Below are positions 19,455-29,945 of a stretch of DNA of 64,000 nucleotides, piece by piece. Made by a program: the position numbers and the translations under genes. The notes below the pieces were generated by a model, which worked only from the letters and a program-made list of their open reading frames with translations, did not search any database and was not told the origin of the DNA. The stretch comes from Isochrysis galbana (taxonomy: Eukaryota; Haptophyta; Isochrysidales; Isochrysidaceae), in the NCBI GenBank assembly GCA_018136815.1, contig CM030934.1, positions 3,684,710 to 3,748,709 of the forward strand. Reading direction: 5' to 3'. Numbering within the stretch: position 1 is the first letter of the stretch; each line of letters begins with the position of its first letter.

Positions 19455-22069
19455 TTAGGCAAGCGTGGACAGCATCTTCTTGGGGTGCAGGTTGAGCTTA
19501 AGCAGGCCGCGCTTGAGCTCGCCATAGTCGATTGTGCCATTCTTGTCCTCATCGAGCTCGTTGAAGAGCGCGTGCAGCGCCTCCTCATCGACATCCTTGT
19601 CGTCCACCACCTGTCCGGCGCCATGTGATACAGGAGGCAACTGTCAGTCGCGAGGGCTGCAAACCAAGAGGGCTCGCCGGTTGCATCCCGCAAGCAAACA
19701 GGCAACGCCATTCAGTCGGCGAAAAGAGCCATGGGGGCCAATCCACCATGTCACCCTAGCCTCACCGGCTCGACATGCGCGTCCGCTGGCACAGCGATCG
19801 GCGCGTCGATGTGCGCAGCGACGGCATCGATGAACTGCTCCGTGGTGAGCCCCTCTGGCCCGCACAAGTCGCGCGTGCCCTGGCCCGCCACCATGAGCGA
19901 GTGTATCGCCTTGCGCAGTTTGGCAGTCAGCTCAGGGATTTCGGGACCGGAATGGCTGAGCGCGGCGGCGTGGTTCATCGCGCCAAAGAGCGCCTCGACG
20001 AGGCCCAAGCTGACGGCAGGACGAGAGGAGGGTGCAGCGGGGGGTGTGAGGCGTGCCGTCCATGGTCTGTTTCGGTCAGTACATGGCGGCGGTGGCGTGG
20101 CCATCCGGCAAGTGCGACCATTCACGAAACGCGTAGAGAGCGCTAGGGGTTGGCGTAGCGCACGCGGGCACGAGGCGCAGCTCGTGCGCGGCAGAGTGGA
20201 CTTACGGGTTAAGGGATGTCTCCTCCCCACGGAGGTGGGCATGCCACATGTCAGCCACCGTACCGTGCGATGCCTCAAACTCCTTGATCATGGTGCCGTC
20301 GTCACGCTTGCCGATTAGGTTGGAGGTTATGAAGCCCGGGGAGCGGTGGACCTGCGCTACTTCGTCGGTAAGCATGTCGCCATCGTAGTTGTGAGCTGCC
20401 TGCAGGTGGGGCGGTCGGATGGCCCCGGAGGGGGAAGGGGGGAGGCTTGATGAGCGAAGGTCGGGCTGACATTGTCGAGGCGCTAGGGCGAGTGGCACGG
20501 GCATCTCGCGACGATCAGCGGCCCGCGTACCATTCCGAACCCTCCGTCAGTCCAACGAATGATTTGCATCGTGGCCGCGTCAGAAATGAGATGAGGGAGC
20601 TCTCCTCCGCACTTATCGAGGAGGCCTGCGGCCACGTACCTGCATGCAGGGGATGGGGGCAGGGGGTCATAGGCGTCGTGGACAACTGTCGGCTGGCCGG
20701 CGCCCGTTGTGGGGGCGCGCCGTGACCAGTAGGGGCGCGGGCTGCACCGAGCGAGCGCGCAGCGCGCCACGCACTTGGTCTTGTAGCTTTCGTCGAAGAC
20801 CTTCTTCATTGCCTGCCAGAAGCCCTCTTGCCATTTGAAGACTGTCTTCTTGGTAACGACGTACGGCGTGACCTTGGCTTCCAGACAGCGCGAGAAGAAG
20901 TGGTGCGCCAGGTCGGGCACATTATCGAGTGGATTGTGGTACCTTCGCGGCGACACAGTGAGGTCAATGAGCTCGCGAAGCGTGACGCCTCGGCACCGCC
21001 TGGCGCAGGGCAGCGTCGCATCGGCTTGCGCATGCCACCGCCGCCGCTCCCGCGGGGACATACGTGACGACAGCGTTGTTCTCGTCGGGCAGATCGCGCT
21101 GATCGACGATCGTGGCGGCCTCGCCGTCCTTGGGCAGAAAGAGTGTCACCACCTTGCCCGAGCCCACCGTCTTGAAGCCAGCGCCGTACTCGCCGCCGAC
21201 TGCGTGGCGCTCAAAGAGCACGGGCCGCTTGTACCCCAGCTCCATGCCCTCAATGTGGATCTGTGGCGGCGACATCGGCATGAGTCTTTCACTGCGATGT
21301 GGAGTGGCTCTGCCGGTTCGGCATAAGAGCCGCGCAAGCACACCGTGTCGCGGCTGATAGTGATGCCGTTCCAGCCGCGGCGCATGGCGCCATTGGGGCT
21401 GCCCCACGCCTTCTTCAGCCCGAGCGCGATGCGCTGCTCCTCGGTCGGTGTCACTGTCGGCTCTGCAATGCGACAACGGCAGGCGACGCTCAGTACTGAA
21501 CAGCCGAACACCACCTCACTCGGCGCAGGGAAGCCTCGGGGACGCCAGAACGCTAGCCGACGAGACGAGGCCGGGATGAACGAGTCATGGCTGCATTGCC
21601 ATCAAGCCGCGTAGCCACGACCACCAGCAGCGAGTGCCGCCGCGCACGCACACGTGCCGAGTTGCCGGGTGGCGTGCGTTGAACGTTGGTCGCATCGCAG
21701 GTGGACTCGCGAGAATCCTCCCACTTCCCGCACACGCCCTTCCCCCTCACCCTGGGGCTACATGCGCTCTGCCACTCGGGAATGCGTTCCTCACCCTTGA
21801 AGATGGCTCCGATCCTCGCTCCTGCCGCGACAGCGTCCCTCAGCACCTGGTCCTGCGTATCATCCCTCGCCTTGCACGAGAGGTCGTAGAATTCCCAGGC
21901 GGAGGTGTCGACGTGCGGCTTGATCCACTTCTCGAGCACAAGCTCCATGCAGTACTTGGTCATCTCCTCTCCGGAGATGTAGACCATCGGGGGAGAGACA
22001 ATCTTGGCGCCCGCGGCGGTGGAGAGGGCCGCGAGGTGGGAGGTGAGATGGCGGCAGCGGGAGAGATGC
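19455..22069 (-). CDS. Isocitrate dehydrogenase (algal long type) with C-terminal EF-hand
   Basis: Eight exons are placed with GT-AG borders and consistent phase: 22,069-21,795; 21,462-21,344; 21,260-21,064; 20,942-20,775; 20,639-20,531; 20,399-20,206; 20,009-19,766; 19,610-19,455, about 486 residues. A first exon is probably upstream: an ATG at 22,485 (MLRSC) would add a mitochondrial-type leader, but its donor is unresolved. The enzyme would oxidise isocitrate to 2-oxoglutarate. Visible motifs are ISGEEMTKY, GSPNGAMRRGWNG (substrate Ser/Asn/Arg), FERHAVGGEY, AHNYDGDMLTDE, RSPGFITSNL and FEASHGTVAD. The last exon encodes a canonical EF-hand loop, DEDKNGTIDYGE, so Ca2+ may regulate or stabilise it. 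I recall EF-hand IDHs from algae, but whether it uses NAD or NADP cannot be read. Exon 1 or intron 1 contains a long polypurine tract. Confidence 0.92.
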
Positions 22070-22125
22070 CTGAGGGTAGGGGCACGGGGCGGGAGCCGGG
22101 GATGGAAGAGGAGGGTGGGCCGCCG

Positions 22126-22207
22126 CCGGGAGAGGGAGAGAAGGAAGAGGGAGAAGGGGAGAGAGAGGGAGAGGGGGGGGGAGGGGGAAGGGAGGGAGGG
22201 AGGGAGA

Positions 22208-22276
<69 letters not shown>

Positions 22277-22880
22277 AGGGAGGGAGGGAGGGAGGGAGGG
22301 AGGGAGGGAGGGAGGGAGGGAGGGAGGGGGAGAGAGGGGGAGAGAGGGGGGAGGGAGGGAGTAGGAGAGGGACAAGGAGAGGGAGAGGGAGAGGGAGGGA
22401 GGGTGGGAGGGGTGTCGGAGAGGGACGATGTAGGGCCGAGGGACTGGCGCTCTCGCCTGGCTGGCATCACACAGCTGCGCAGCATCGCGGAGGAGAGAGG
22501 GGGGGGGGGGGCGGGGGGGAGAGGGGAGAGAGAGAAGGGAGAGAGGGAAGGGAGAGAGAGGGGGGGGCCAAGTAGCAGAGAAGAGCGACACCTTAGGGAG
22601 AGAAGAGTTGGGGGGGGGGAGGGGGCATGCAAAATTGGTTCCCTCTCAAGAGCGACGTGTGGGGATACTCCTTTGAATCCATGAGATCTAGGCTTCTAAG
22701 ATGAGAGTGGGGGGGTCGTTTTTTGAGGAGGAGAAGCCGAGAGAGAGAGAGAGGGGGAGAGAGAGGGAGAGAGAGGGAGGGAGAAAGAGAGAGAGAGAAG
22801 AGGGGGTGGGTGGGGAGAGAGAGAGAGAGAGAGAGGAGAGAGACAGAGAAGAGAGGGACCCCGACGGGGCGGGGGGAGAG
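22126..22880 (+). repeat. Polypurine tract with GGGA and GA microsatellites
   Basis: The plus strand is almost purely G and A: (GA)n near 22,215-22,270, (GGGA)n near 22,270-22,325, then GAGAGGG mixtures. The opposite strand is the pyrimidine-rich intron upstream of dehydrogenase exon 2 and may extend past the gene start. Long proline/serine or glycine/glutamate frames across it are artefacts. Confidence 0.85.
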
Positions 22881-23629
22881 AGGGCATCATCGCCCCCGAC
22901 GTTTCTCGCTCTTCTCGGCGGAGATTTACAGTATTCGTCGGTTGTTCTGTGGGCTCTCTCGCGAGAGAGACCCCCCCCCCCCCCCAGGGAGGGCGCGGGG
23001 GGGGGGGGGGGGGGGGGGACAGGGGGGGGGCGGGGGAGCCGCGAAGATGCGGTCGGAAGGGCTTTCGTTCGCGATGGAGCCCACAGTCCCTATCTATAAA
23101 TGGAAGAGGAGCCGTAGGTGAGACCGTCGCCCGAAATAGGAGAGCCGCTTGATGAGGAGAGAGAGCTGACGCAGTGTGCTGGCTGGCTCGTCTCACTCTG
23201 TGAGAGAAGAAAAGACTCTGGGGGGGGGGGGGGGGGGGGGGGGGAAGTGCAATACCCCCTTTGCCGACAGTCGGGAATTTGAGTAAACACTCGCGGAACT
23301 CGCGGGTGTTGTATGAAGGAAATCTAGCCGAGCAAGTTTTCACGCTCTCCCTCTCCTTGCCCCCCCCCCCCCCTCTAGATCGTAAACCTCCTCTCGCTAG
23401 CGAGAGAATTGCCGCTCCGCTGTGGAAAATTTAGCCCCCTCGCTACCGGTCGCGGCGCCCCTGCGCCCGTGCAGCCCCATGGACTTCGATGACCTCGACC
23501 TCGACTCCGATCTGAGCCGCAAGGCGGCTGGCTTGTAGCCCGGTCACCCACTCTTTTTAACCACTATTTTCCATCTCCCCTGGGTGTCCAAGTGTCCAAG
23601 GATTCCGTAGGGTCCCCCCTACCCTAGAC
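22881..23629. other. No gene seen; G-runs
   Basis: Contains runs of C or G near 22,973, 22,999-23,020, 23,219-23,244 and 23,360. No supported gene. The G-runs could form quadruplexes or be assembly-difficult sites. Confidence 0.5.
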
Positions 23630-23664
23630 CCTAGATGGGAAATACGTATTTACCGTATTACCGT

Positions 23665-24208
23665 TAGGGCGGTCAAACAGGGTTTTTTATTAGGGGTAGC
23701 GAAAATGGCCATCTCACGGTTGAGAAAATTTGAGGATTTTCTTCGGTAGAAAGTTCCCTATACCTATACACCCGACAAACACATATCCGGGGCCCATTAG
23801 GACCAAGACCCCCCCCTTGGTCCTCACAACAAAACGTAACCAAAAACCAACAAAAGGTCGCAAAGGGCCGAGAAGCTCAACTTCAAATCGAGACCGGGCG
23901 CGGTGCGTGCCCGTTTTCGACGATCCACCCGTGTCGGAGCGAAGCTCGTTTCCTCCTTGGAAACGAGTCGCGGAGGCGCACCGGCGACTAGCGCGGCGCA
24001 CGGTTCATCCGGGGAGCCCGGAACGGGCTCATCGGGAGAACGGGGAGGGCATATGACGGGGCGGATCGCACAGTTTCTTGGCGAAGATTTTCGTCGCGTC
24101 AGGTAGCCCCCCCGGAGGTTTTTTATTGGGCATCGCGCCACGGTCAAAAAATGCACCCCGGCCCTTACTAATGGCTAATGGTAAAAAAGCCCCTGTTTGA
24201 CCGCCCTA
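23665..24208. mobile_element. 544-bp non-autonomous TIR element
   Basis: The left end TAGGGCGGTCAAACAGGG and the right end CCCCTGTTTGACCGCCCTA are inverted copies. No transposase is present. TATTACCGT lies directly left of the element (23,656-23,664) and again 13 bases beyond the right end (24,222-24,230). It is inserted in a GTATTT-word repeat (23,630 and 24,222-24,330). Related ends occur at 10,842, 41,530 and 45,548. Confidence 0.85.
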
Positions 24209-24221
24209 TTAAATAGTATTC

Positions 24222-24330
24222 TATTACCGTATTTGGTCAGAGGCCAAATACATATGTATTTGTATTTATGGTATTTGGCTGTATTCGAAGCGTGTCCTGG
24301 GTTGTAGACCTCGAATGTATTATTTGAAAT
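24222..24330. repeat. Subterminal-word repeat family, GTATTT variant
   Basis: CCGTATTTGG, CCAAATACA, GTATTTGTATTTATGGTATTTGG and similar words. Together with 23,630-23,664 it is the sequence interrupted by the 544-bp TIR element. Confidence 0.55.
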
Positions 24331-25779
24331 GTATTTGTGACGGACTGGAGGTTACAGGAGGAACGGAAGGGACCAAAAGGGACGGAAGGGAGGCGGCGGA
24401 AGGCACGGCGGAGTTGGGAATGGCGGGTGAAGCGGGCACATCCTCCAAGGCGGGAGAATGAATGGCGGGCACAGGCGAGGGCGAGCGAGACAACGGAGCG
24501 GACATGAGCGACTGAGCACTGAGCGAGCGAGCGAGTGAGCGAGTGTGTGTTGTGGGTTTTGCTGTAAGATTGCTTGTTACGACGGGGCGGGAGGCGAGAG
24601 CGAGAACGAGGAAGCGACGAGCGAGAGACGAGAGAGCGACAAACGTGGAACGTGGGCGACAGGGGCCAACAGGGTACCAATCCGACCAGACCGACAACAA
24701 TCACAAGACACGCACACTGCACCCTCAACTTTCACCTAACATTTCCCTACACTAACGTATCTTTCCCCCGCGCGTGGCGGTCTATTTTGGGAGATTGAGG
24801 CGGGCGCTCGCGGGAAGGAATCAGAACGGTGAATAGTAGGGCGCATCACTATTAGAAACGCGGAGCTTCCGCAACGTCCGATCGCGCGCGTGATCGGCCG
24901 AAGAATGGCCTCTGGAGGTGGTGGCCATGCGGAACCCAGAGCTCTCGCGAGCAGGGTGCTGGGTGGGGGGGCACTAGTAGGTCGCACGCTGGTTCTTAAT
25001 CGGCCGGCGCGGCGGGCACAGGCTGTGTGACGTTTGTCATGTTCTAATCGGCCGGCGCGGCGGGGCGGGCGGCGGAGGGAGGAGGGGAGCGGCGCGCGCT
25101 CCATGACCCTATTAGTTTACTGATAGTTGTAGGTGATCGTGGAAAGCTTCGAGGTAGGCGCGGGCTAGTGGCAGCAGCGGCACCAACGCTCATTTGTTTA
25201 ATTATAATGTCGATGGAGTCCCAGATGTGCGGAAAGGCAGTGAAATGTGAAAAAGTTACAGTAGCAAGTACAAGTAGCCGGCATGCCTTCAAGAGTTTTC
25301 TTTTAGAGATAGCACAATCACGAATCACATATCATGCAGAGCCACATGACTTGACGGCCGTGCATGTGCATCACGGGCATGGAGCACGGCATACAATGGA
25401 GACATGATCCACATAAACATCCCCGTCCAATGTGCGTGGCCATGCGCAAATCATCCATGTGGACCATGCAACATACCGTCCATGCGTTGGGGACCTTGCC
25501 CCCTCCCTGCCACAAGTACCAGATGAAAAGAAGCGCTGAGGCGTCACAGTCATTGAAGCACATCCGAACGTAGTATTCCATGCGAGTCACAGTAATACCA
25601 TCGCCACATGCGTTGCGAAAAGAGGAAGCTCTGTGTTCGCATGCATTGCGAATAGAACCCTATTGCCAAGCAACGCAACAGAAAAAGAAGGAGAAAGCAT
25701 CATGCGTGCGTCTGCAGCCATCATCTCGGTTCTCCTCTATGTGCACTGCAGACCGATCGTGCGGCGCCACTGTTGGGCA
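24331..25779. other. No gene seen; contains MERAP repeat copy B
   Basis: At 25,104 on the minus strand a GGGTCATGGAGCGCGC block opens MERAPLPSSLRRPPRR, as in the repeats at 15.07, 35.86 and 39.63 kb. GCGTGGCGGTCTATTTTGGG near 24,771-24,791 recurs inverted near 62,187-62,207. The rest is unique sequence without recognisable coding. Confidence 0.45.
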
Positions 25780-26355
25780 CTAATTGGGCTCTTGCTGGCG
25801 CAACAACGCGCTGCTTACAAACATTCCATTAGACTCCCCTGGATCCATGGCACCGAGCATTGCCCGCCGACGCTTTGCGGCATGCGCATCCATTCCTTCC
25901 ACCGCGCCATCAACAGACCGCCGCGGCAAGGGAGGGGTCAAGTCCATCCCGTCGTCCGCCTCGTCCTCTTCGTGGGCGAGAACCCCACCTGATTGGAAGG
26001 GCGGTCCGACCGCCGCGCGCTGTGCACGTGGGAGGTCGGGCGGGCAGTTCGTGCGCAACTCGCTCGGCGCGAGCGTCTGGCGAAGCGGTTGAAGCGGCGC
26101 ATCGACGCGATCAGTGGGGCACGTTTCGGCGGTACCGGCGGCGGGCTGTGCCGCTTGAGAGGCCAGCGAGGCATCCTGCTGCATCTCCATGGTCTCAATC
26201 TCAAAGCGCACGCGCTTGAGCGCTGGAACCAGCGAGCCGACGAGCGCGGGCGCGAGCTGGACGGGGGCGAAAGAACCGTCGTCGCGCGCCAACCACTCCT
26301 CCACCTCCTCCTCCTCCTCTTCCCCCCGCGCCGCCCTGCGCCGCCGCTGCCACAT
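25780..26355 (-). CDS. Hypothetical protein with acidic N-terminus
   Basis: 191 residues from the ATG at 26,355 (MWQRRRRAARGEEEEEEVEE) to a stop at 25,780. It contains a possible amphipathic stretch (ALKRVRFEIETMEMQQ), an acidic DEADDGMD segment and a basic AKRRRAM nuclear-signal-like motif. No family is recognised. A separate minus-strand frame at 26,587-26,700 encodes a coiled-coil-like segment (TIEQLRNEVAKLRRELREV) and could be an upstream exon. This is a tentative gene. Confidence 0.4.
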   Translation of the reverse strand: MWQRRRRAARGEEEEEEVEEWLARDDGSFAPVQLAPALVGSLVPALKRVRFEIETMEMQQDASLASQAAQPAAGTAETCPTDRVDAPLQPLRQTLAPSELRTNCPPDLPRAQRAAVGPPFQSGGVLAHEEDEADDGMDLTPPLPRRSVDGAVEGMDAHAAKRRRAMLGAMDPGESNGMFVSSALLRQQEPN

Positions 26356-26600
26356 AAGGGCAGCGCAGGGCGAGGCCACGGAGGGCGCCGGCGGGGGGCG
26401 AACAAGCCGTCAGCCACCTCCACCTAACACCTAGAGTAATACCTAACGACCTCTTATGTACTACTACTACATTGGAATAGACACAGTGAGAGAGACTCGT
26501 GGTAGATGGTAGACTAGAGGCTGCCGCTTCATGGACGCACGCGCTTCTCCTCACGCGCCTTTTTTTCCAGACAGCGCGGCAAAGACTCAAACGTCCTCCG

Positions 26601-26742
26601 CCCTCTCGCTGCGCTCCGCCGCTCGCACACGCACCTCCCGGAGCTCTCGCCTCAGCTTGGCGACCTCGTTCCGCAGCTGCTCGATAGTATCCAGTGCGCA
26701 GTGCGCCCCCCGTGCGTGTGCGAGCGGCGGAGCGCAGCGGGA
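26601..26742. repeat. 34-bp inverted repeat with 74-base loop
   Basis: 26,601-26,634 and 26,709-26,742 are reverse complements with one mismatch (GTGCGTGTGCGAGCGGCGGA...). The loop contains the coiled-coil-coding stretch. It would form a strong hairpin in either strand. Confidence 0.85.
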
Positions 26743-27441
26743 GGGCTTGGCACTTCCAAGAAGACTTTCGCGATTTTTTTTCAAAAATTTAGGTCGATCG
26801 AAGAAAGCGAAATTCAGGGCCGTAACTTGGGCTTTGGGCGGGCGAGCGGCGAGCCGCGGGCCCCTACGAGCGTGTCTTTGCACTGTTGCGAGTGATGTAT
26901 TCTGACAATCAGGTCCTCGCGCTCTAGGATCAACTCCAGGCCACTTTGATGAGCCGCTACAACTGTCGCATCGTCACCTGAGAGGTGAGAGAGAGGCGGA
27001 CGTCGGTCATCGGTCATCGGTCATTCATTTCTTGGTTGCAACCTCCGGGTAAGTAGCTCATATGGTGACCGATTGTCCCGCGACGGACGTGGTAGCCGGT
27101 TGGTGATCCGTGTGGCTGTCTGTAGAGCAAAGGGCCATTCGGACATTCGGACCTGCTTCCTAGCCCGTGGTGTGGCGACGTAAGACAAAAAAACACCTTG
27201 CTAGTGGCTAGTGGGTCGGTCGTGGGGAAGACCAATAGCTGAGAGACGACCAGCTTTCTTCTTTCTTGATTCGGAGTGCAAAACTAGGTTCCTGGAAGTC
27301 ATTGTATCCCTCTAACCCCAGGCTTGCAACAGCCCTTGCTCGTCGGGTCTGCTTCACCCGCAGTCTCCCCCTCCCTTCTCTCTCCCTCGGCTATGTCGTC
27401 GTGAATTGTAGGCAGGGAACTGATTCATTTTGACATTGCCT
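26743..27441. other. No gene seen upstream of the phosphatase
   Basis: Includes GGTCATCGGTCATCGGTCATTCATT, a short tandem repeat near 27,003, and otherwise unique sequence. It probably holds the promoter and leader of the gene at 27,442. Confidence 0.4.
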
Positions 27442-28113
27442 ATGCCGACCGAACTGCTGCTCTGCCGCCACGGGCAAACGGAATGGAATGTGCTTGGCCG
27501 GCTGCAGGGTCAGCTCGACACGGAGCTCGACATGACTGGCCGACAGCAGGCGGGCGCTCTCGCCAGCGCGCTGGCCAGCCGGCTTCTCCATGCTCCGCTT
27601 GCAACCGCCGTTTACAGCTCCGACCTCAGCCGCGTCTCCGAGACGGCTGCCATATGCGTGCGTGCTTGCTGCAGCGAGGGCGGAGAGATGCCACCCATCC
27701 GGCTGGATGCTCGGCTGAGGGAGCGGAAGCTTGGGCTCTTCGAGGGGCTCACGGTGATGGAAGCCAAGTCAAAGTATCCAATCGAATGGAAGCGCTTCAT
27801 CAGCGGCCAGAAGGTCGATGGTGTCGAGGATGACGAGCAGATCGCGGCACGTGTGGGCGAAGCGCTCCGTGATGTTGCGAGCAAGCACCCGGGCTGCACC
27901 ATCCTGGTGTTTTCGCACGGCGGAGCCATACATTCGGGAATTCGGGCTCTAACGGGCGCAGAGGCACTGCGCGAGATCGGAAATTGCTCCATCAGCCAGC
28001 TGCGCGCCGCACACGGCTCGCTCGGGCGATGGGATGCAATCTCTATTGGCGAGAACCTGCGGGACGCGCAACTCGCCTCAAATGCGGACGTGCAGCATCT
28101 GCGTACGCGTTGA
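27442..28113 (+). CDS. Histidine phosphatase (phosphoglycerate-mutase-like)
   Basis: 223 residues, single exon, start at the first ATG (27,442). LLLCRHGQTEWN carries the catalytic Arg-His-Gly (R9-H10-G11) of the histidine-phosphatase superfamily, with the phosphate-pocket Arg-x-x-E region LRERKLGLFEG and the second catalytic His in LVFSHGGAIHSGIR. Length matches small cofactor-dependent phosphoglycerate mutase, RibX/CobC-like or TIGAR-like enzymes, and the sequence does not decide between them. It lacks an obvious targeting sequence, so it is likely cytosolic. No linked genes suggest a pathway. Confidence 0.88.
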   Translation: MPTELLLCRHGQTEWNVLGRLQGQLDTELDMTGRQQAGALASALASRLLHAPLATAVYSSDLSRVSETAAICVRACCSEGGEMPPIRLDARLRERKLGLFEGLTVMEAKSKYPIEWKRFISGQKVDGVEDDEQIAARVGEALRDVASKHPGCTILVFSHGGAIHSGIRALTGAEALREIGNCSISQLRAAHGSLGRWDAISIGENLRDAQLASNADVQHLRTR

Positions 28114-28539
28114 GAGTTGCTGAGGAGTCTGTGTCGCGACGTGCGCATCTTTGATCGTCTACGCCTTCTAGGTCTTCATGACGCGTCAACAGTGTGTGGA
28201 CTGGTTTATTTAGTTGGTTGACAGGTTCGTTTGTTTTAAGCCAGTCCTTGTCAAACTAAAACGGTAAAAGCTCTCACTCTCACTCTTAATTTTCTCATGA
28301 CTAACCTATCCCTATGTCCGTGTATCCCTAAAGAAAACCTCTTGAAGATGTCTAGTATTGCTACTATGACGCTCCCCAACCTGCTAGAATTCAGATCCAT
28401 CGCCTTGCCTCTAACTCACTCCCCCCTCCGCACCCCCCCGCGGCAATCCTGTAGCCCTGTGTCTTCGGTATTGGGGCCGCTAGGACCGCCAGCTTCAACA
28501 TGGCAGATGTGAAGTGTGGAGCAATTCTTGGATGGCGTC
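28114..28539. other. No gene seen
   Basis: Downstream of the phosphatase, lower in GC than the surroundings; no recognisable features. Confidence 0.4.
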
Positions 28540-28830
28540 CTTCTTTGCTGGTGGCGTCAACATAGGAAGATGTTTCCCGCTTGGGCGCGAGCTGCCGCTC
28601 AGGCAATCTTTGCATTGGTAGGCCTAGGCCCGAACATAGGATACACGAGAATGGCGGCCTCAATACACACGAGGATAGACAGAATCTACCATAGCAATGA
28701 CTCGGACGCCTTTCGATGGCAAAGGCACGGGCCAAGCCCGGACCTTTTCTCGGGCAAAGCAGCGTCGGACCAGCACACCAGGACGTTCGAAATTCGAAAC
28801 TCCCGGGTACAAACCCGGTCGTCATTTCGA
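28540..28830 (+). mobile_element. LINE endonuclease fragment
   Basis: The translation contains GPNIGYTRMAASIHTRIDRI and, downstream, GKAASDQHTRTFEIR, matching the C-terminal part of an APE-type endonuclease (cf. TRIDRVY and ASDHHPVV at 15.4 kb). Both flanks are lost. Confidence 0.7.
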
Positions 28831-28965
28831 CGCGCCGATAGATCTAGGCGCTAGGCGTCATCCACGAAAAAGGGGCACTGAAGACCGTCGAACTTCCCCC
28901 CAGCCCCCCCCCCCCCCCCCCGTGAACCCCCTCTACCCCACGAAAATCCACGGCGTCGGTGTGTC

Positions 28966-29140
28966 GCATTCGCGAATCGACTCTCGCTAGGCGTCTCTCT
29001 TCTCTTCGTTTGGTATTTATCGTTATAATTCTCTCGTTCTCGTTCTCGGTCAAAAACTTCGCGTGGACGCCTAGGATCATAGGGTTGTGGAGCGCCCTCT
29101 CTCTTCCTCTCGAAGAGAAGGGAAGTTTCCCCACCTTTCT
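28966..29140 (-). repeat. Dispersed repeat, inverse of 34,070-34,262
   Basis: Shared blocks include GTCGCATTCGCGAATCGACTCTCG, CGCGTGGACGC and GGTTGTGGAGCGCCCTCTCTC. The other copy lies on the plus strand directly after a family Q repeat. Confidence 0.75.
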
Positions 29141-29612
29141 TCCTCCCAGGGGCCTCGCAAAAAGGGTTTAATTCGCTATCTCCCCGCGTTTCTCTACCTG
29201 CTTCTGGGGCAATCAGGTTTGGTTTGCCATCTCCCCTTGGAGATCGATTTAGGTTCGCTGCTTGGATGAGGGAATCTTTCTCCTATGTCCTTGGTTTGCC
29301 ATCTCCCCTTGGAGATTGATTTAGATTCGCTGCTTTGGTTTTGGGTTATCTTTCTCCTTGATGCAAGTTGCATGAAAGCCCTTGGTCCCGTTGGTTTTTG
29401 GTTTTCTCCTCCCTTGGTTGCTACTCAGGGTTGCTCGATAGAAACGTCTAGAAGGTCCACGCTCAACAGCAAGATTTCTTCGATTGCAAGGATACCTCGC
29501 TGCGATCTGTATCCAATGTGATCGCCGCGGTTGCGCGACATAACGTTCCTCTTCGACTTTCCGCCTTGGTGGGAAAATCCAAAGCGAAGACACGCTCCGA
29601 CCATCGCTTTGG

Positions 29613-29649
<37 letters not shown>

Positions 29650-29842
29650 CTCTCGTGACGTGTTTGAGTTATGTCGCATTCGCGATGTCTCAGAGGCAAA
29701 AAGAAATAACAGTAAAAAAAAAAGTAAAACAGTAAAAAGAACAGAGGAAGAAAGAAGAAGAAAAGTGAAAAAGAAGAGACAAAAACCCAGAGTATATAGG
29801 GCGGTTCTCAGCCCATCCCCTCGGCCCTATGGCTACGTAAAC
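29141..29842. repeat. Short duplicated segments and (TC)n
   Basis: GGTTTGCCATCTCCCCTTGGAGAT occurs twice, at 29,220 and 29,292. A (TC)n run lies at about 29,610-29,646. No gene is seen. Confidence 0.6.
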
Positions 29843-29945
29843 TCTCGCGTGGCATAGTGGTTCAACCCACCGCCTCCACCAACCTTTTGCTCTGGGTCGC
29901 GAGTTCGAGTCCGGACGGAGCGCTCTGCAGTTCGAGCCCCGCTCC
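29843..29945 (+). repeat. Possible tRNA-derived SINE head
   Basis: TGGCATAGTGG (29,850) fits a pol III A box and GAGTTCGAGTCC (29,901) a B box, with a second B-like GCAGTTCGAGCCCC at 29,928. The sequence does not fold into a tRNA cloverleaf: acceptor and T stems do not pair. A SINE or decayed tRNA is therefore more likely than a functional tRNA. Confidence 0.35.

Noticed and set aside
22201-22330. CRISPR-like array
   Set aside because: Simple GA and GGGA microsatellites without spacers. No CRISPR array is visible anywhere in the window, as expected for nuclear eukaryotic DNA.
21553-22632. Minus-strand frame rich in Pro/Ser/Leu runs
   Set aside because: Only 21,795-22,069 is a real exon of isocitrate dehydrogenase; the rest translates a polypyrimidine intron.
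25603-25992. Small plus-strand ORF near 25.63 kb
   Set aside because: Overlaps the better-supported minus-strand frame and lacks recognisable motifs.
29843-29945. Functional tRNA gene
   Set aside because: A and B boxes are present, but acceptor and T stems do not pair, and there are two B-like boxes; listed only as a possible SINE head.
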